From NCBI GenBank assembly GCA_015478945.1, contig JABUQX010088176.1:1-12500 (forward strand): a stretch of 12,500 nt of DNA. Reading direction: 5' to 3'. This document shows, one piece after another, positions 10,264 to 12,500 of the stretch (positions are counted from its first letter, which is position 1; every line of letters begins with the position of its first letter). The notes below the pieces were generated by a model. That model made no database searches. It saw only the letters and a program-made list of their open reading frames with translations, and was not told the DNA's origin. This stretch comes from Trachelipus rathkii (lineage: Eukaryota; Arthropoda; Malacostraca; Isopoda; Trachelipodidae). A program made the position numbers and the translations under genes.

Positions 10264-10292
10264 TATTTCTTTTTATTATTTTTTTATTTTTT
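10264..10292 (-). other. A-rich 3' tail of the Jockey-like element
   Basis: The plus strand is T-rich (10266-10292) with A and C interruptions. Read on the minus strand this is an A-rich tail following the end of the retrotransposon, as expected after target-primed reverse transcription of a polyadenylated transcript. Interruptions in the tail fit an old insertion. Confidence 0.65.
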
Positions 10293-10321
10293 ACAGTTGT
10301 CACCACCAGTCACGGGCAGAG

Positions 10322-10350
10322 CTCCTATTCAAGGAGGGGTGTTACACACC
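10322..10350 (-). other. Paired small hairpins in the Jockey-like 3' UTR
   Basis: Two 5-base-pair stems lie side by side in the 3' UTR. CTCCT (10322-10326) pairs with AGGAG (10332-10336) across 5 bases. GGTGT (10338-10342) pairs with ACACC (10346-10350) across 3 bases. Short 3' stem-loops help the RT recognise its own RNA in several LINE families, so a similar role is possible here. That role is inference. Confidence 0.4.
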
Positions 10351-10379
10351 TCAGAAGTTAACAACTAAATTAAATTACG

Positions 10380-11193
10380 CAGATGAGCACACACAGGCTT
10401 TAAAGTGAGTGAGTTTTAATTCAGCAGGAAACAGAGTCGATGAAAGTGAGATTCTAGAGAACAGATGTGGCAGGAAAGAAGGAAGCACCGCAGCGAACTA
10501 GCCTGGAGTTACCCACATCAACACAAAACTCATGTGCAAGAACACAGCACCCAGTTTCTACGAGGGCGACGTAAAAGGGTGGAGGTAACGCGAGTGATAA
10601 GCTCTCGAGCACCCTGCCCGTGCGGTAACCTATAGAAAAGAGATAATAGCACCAACATCGGCGCCGCAAAGATAGAGGGTCAAGGTAACTGGAAAGTACA
10701 GAACAGTTTTATAATGCCTTTTGGCCTTAGTCTACCCTATCCAAAAGCAGGGTGAAACCAGAGCCTCCCCAATATGAAGCAGTACTGCCATACAATGGCG
10801 ATAGGCCTTGTATAAGCTGGAACAAACTAGAAGAGGAAAAAAAAGTCTCCCGCAGTCTAAACAGAACTCACAGTTTTTTGAGGCCGCCCTAGCAACCGTT
10901 GTGATGTGAGGTTTCCAAGACTTTTTTGTTATGTTAAGGCAAGAATGTTTATATTGTCACCAGGAGAGACGAGAGAACCGTCGAAAGAGATGGAAATGTT
11001 GGAAGGTGTCTTAGAGAGGGAGATTTGTAGAAGTTGAGTTTTTAAAGAATTGAATTCACAAGGTTCAGACGACCCCACCCGGAAATTCTATCCACATCAT
11101 CGAGAATAGAAATCAGAAAGATAAGACGAGGAAGCAAATTCTAGAAGTAAAAGAAGGAGCAGAATTAAAATGAGTTGAAGAATGAAAGGTCGA
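10380..11193 (-). pseudogene. Jockey-like thumb and C-terminal region (broken)
   Basis: Downstream of YADD the minus strand gives, in shifting frames, a WGRLNLV stretch (near 11070), TQLLQISLSKTPSNIS (about 10997-11045), SFDGSLVS, a WKPHIT stretch (near 10895-10915), and an HIWGGS-like box (near 10765-10785). The usual LDPLSLRRR stretch lies near 10665-10690. A 71-codon frame (10669 down to 10454) carries PPPF and then VDVGNSRLVRCGASFFPATS, the conserved C-terminal block of these elements. After one more frame change, FPAELKLTHFKACV (near 10385-10430) gives the end of the protein. A retained C-terminal block after heavy decay shows that the copy was full-length at its 3' end. Confidence 0.75.
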
Positions 11194-11699
11194 ATCATCG
11201 GCATATGAGTGAATAGAGTTAATTGTTGCAGGGTAAGAAGATCATTAATGAAAAGTAGGAATAGGTAGGAGATAAGACAGAACCCTGAGGGAACACCATA
11301 TTGACAGAAAAGAAGAAGGAAGTCCGCCCCATAACAACAGCCGATATTGAGCGATGTTGAAAGAAACTAGACATAAGTAACGCAAAGAGAGGAGGAAACT
11401 GCCAATAGGAGGGGCAGCTGGGAAGTATGCACTCCGTGCCGATATCCCGGTCATAATGCTTTCGATATGTCAAGCGCCACCACGGCAAGTCTCCCGTAGT
11501 TCCTAAGGGCGAAAACGCATAAATCAGTGAGATAGGAAAGTATATCGCCTAGACCTCGAGCGCCGAAAGCCGTACTGGCGGTCAGAAAGAAGTGAATGAG
11601 ACTCCAGATGATCTAAGAAATGAAAGTTGAGAAGAGTTTCAAAGATCTAAGATATTGGAATAGTCAAGTAAAGAGCTATAGGGCGATAGTAGGAAGGAT
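11194..11699 (-). pseudogene. Jockey-like RT catalytic core (frameshifted, motifs kept)
   Basis: This segment encodes the palm of the RT on the minus strand. YYRPIAL (11672-11692) and DRQYGFRR (11562-11590) are fingers motifs. ALDISKA (11458-11478) is motif A with the first catalytic aspartate, although the Phe-Asp that usually follows is disrupted. The longest frame, 11488 down to 11219 (89 codons), carries the SSFFQHRSISAVV segment and PQGSVLSP, which is motif B. A frameshift just after that motif moves the reading frame, and SYADDST (11188-11208) completes the catalytic pair of aspartates. The residues that make a working active site are mostly present, but the frame is not continuous. Confidence 0.8.
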
Positions 11700-12500
11700 C
11701 AGAGCGGCTTCCTTTTTCGGATATGGTTGGACATGGTGCGTGCCTTCCCAACCTGAGGGAAGATTAGTATTAGAGACATAGAGAATCATAGTTGAACGAG
11801 GGCGGGGATAGCACGGAAGAACACTCCCTCAAAACTCGGGAGGAATGCCATCCGGGCTCCCCGCCCTCCTAACGTTCGTAGATTTCGAGGAGCCCATGCA
11901 CCCGATCGAATGTAATTACAGGCAAAGGCATAGGAACACCTGAGAGAAAGGAGGAGGATGAGGAATGCCAGATTCGTCCAGGGTTGAGTTGGAGGAAAAT
12001 AGGAGCCGAAGAGATTGGCCTTTTCGTTGGAGAATTACCAACAGAACCATCAGAGCGAATATGAGGAGGAAGACAGATGTACAGAAGTTGTTAGAGATGT
12101 TTTGGCAAGAGGCCAGAAAGATTTGTCAGTAGGAGAACAAGGAGTTAGCGCACTTCGTTTGATGAAAGCCCGCCTTTTGCTGCTCGAAGAGTATCCCTGC
12201 AACGATTTCTAGCAGAATGAAAATTAGCAAGTATGATAGGAGAACGAGAATTTTCCACTCCCGATACGCAATATCTCTAGCCTGAATGGCCAGAGAATAC
12301 AAGCATCGATCGACCCATAGGATTAAATGAGGAGAGAAAGATTAGTCGAAGAAGAAGAACCTGCTCATCCCATCGGAGATTACAGCTCCCACCTTATCGC
12401 AGATCGAAGCGTCACCAGAGACAAAGCATCTATTCCAATTATAGTTAGCGTAGAAAGCAACGGAAAGGCGCCCCCAATCGCCGATCAAAGTGCCACGAAA
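11700..12500 (-). pseudogene. Jockey-like linker and start of RT (broken)
   Basis: On the minus strand, 12500 to about 12240 stays largely open and reads like the segment after the endonuclease domain of Jockey-like polyproteins, with FYANYNWNRCF, then an aspartate/serine/isoleucine-rich stretch, then DIAYREW near 12245-12280. A SPTDKSFWPLAK segment follows near 12105-12140, matching the usual FWxLAK box. EKANLFGSYF-like and PPPFSQVF-like pieces follow in shifted frames. SPDGIPPEF (11833-11860) corresponds to the GPDGIP motif at the start of the RT. A stop just after it and several frame changes make it non-coding today. Confidence 0.7.

Larger units (their letters stand above)
10293..12500 (-). 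mobile_element. Degenerate Jockey-like non-LTR retrotransposon, 3' part (cut by the window edge)
   Basis: Read on the minus strand from 12500 down to 10293, this is the 3' part of a Jockey-clade LINE. The order is: endonuclease-RT linker (FYANYNW near 12430-12456), a SPDGIPPEF stretch at the start of the RT (11833-11860), YYRPIAL (11672-11692), DRQYGFRR (11562-11590), motif A ALDISKA (11458-11478), motif B PQGSVLSP (11267-11290), motif C YADD (11194-11205), a C-terminal region (10454-10700), and then a short 3' UTR and an A-rich tail. All signature RT motifs can be recognised, but frameshifts and stops separate them. The endonuclease domain must lie beyond 12500. Resemblance to the Jockey-like elements common in decapod crustaceans is recalled from memory. 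Confidence 0.85.

Noticed and set aside
10266..10296. A plus-strand pyrimidine tract followed by ACAG, resembling a strong splice acceptor
   Set aside because: It coincides with the reverse complement of the A-rich tail of the minus-strand Jockey-like element, which explains it fully. The sequence after it is that element's 3' UTR in antisense.
12015..12212. A 65-codon plus-strand open frame
   Set aside because: It lies antisense to the Jockey-like linker, where the minus strand shows recognisable family sequence.
1..12500. CRISPR arrays, bacterial operons, tRNA or rRNA genes
   Set aside because: No regularly spaced identical repeats, no ribosome-binding-site-linked frames, and no cloverleaf or B-box signature were seen. 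The content fits animal nuclear repeats.

Overview
The window looks like a gene-poor stretch of an animal nuclear genome, most likely a decapod crustacean or a related arthropod. Three things suggest this: very AT-rich intergenic DNA with long (TA)n microsatellites, no compact gene packing or bacterial signals, and two decayed non-LTR retrotransposons whose translated pieces resemble RTE-like and Jockey-like elements that I remember as abundant in crab and shrimp genomes. The host assignment is inference. I see no intact protein-coding gene, rRNA, tRNA or CRISPR array.

Layout. Positions 1 to about 7420 are AT-rich DNA with scattered short TA runs. There are three local oddities: a less AT-rich patch near 4180-4530 carrying a hairpin, a short open frame near 5612, and a CpG-richer patch with an open frame at 6724-6945. 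A 227-base TA array (7422-7648) then leads into a plus-strand RTE-like retrotransposon relic (about 7655-9625). The relic keeps much of the reverse transcriptase (RT) and the C-terminal region but is full of stops and frameshifts, and the catalytic (F/Y)ADD box has been lost. A second TA array (9626-9949) follows, then an unrecognised 200-base GC-richer island (9950-10151) bounded by a T-rich run, then a third TA array (10152-10253). From 10264 to the right edge lies the 3' part of a Jockey-like retrotransposon on the minus strand. It reads from the endonuclease-RT linker through the RT, with an intact YADD, to the C-terminal region and an A-rich tail. Its endonuclease domain would lie beyond the window.

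How it fits together. No pathway is encoded. The right-hand 5 kb is a retrotransposon graveyard in which the two LINE relics point tail-to-tail and every 3' end abuts a TA array. The most interesting signals are this repeated link between 3' ends and (TA)n, the unexplained island between the arrays, the precise loss of the RT active-site box in the RTE-like copy, and the opposite purine loading of the two sense strands.
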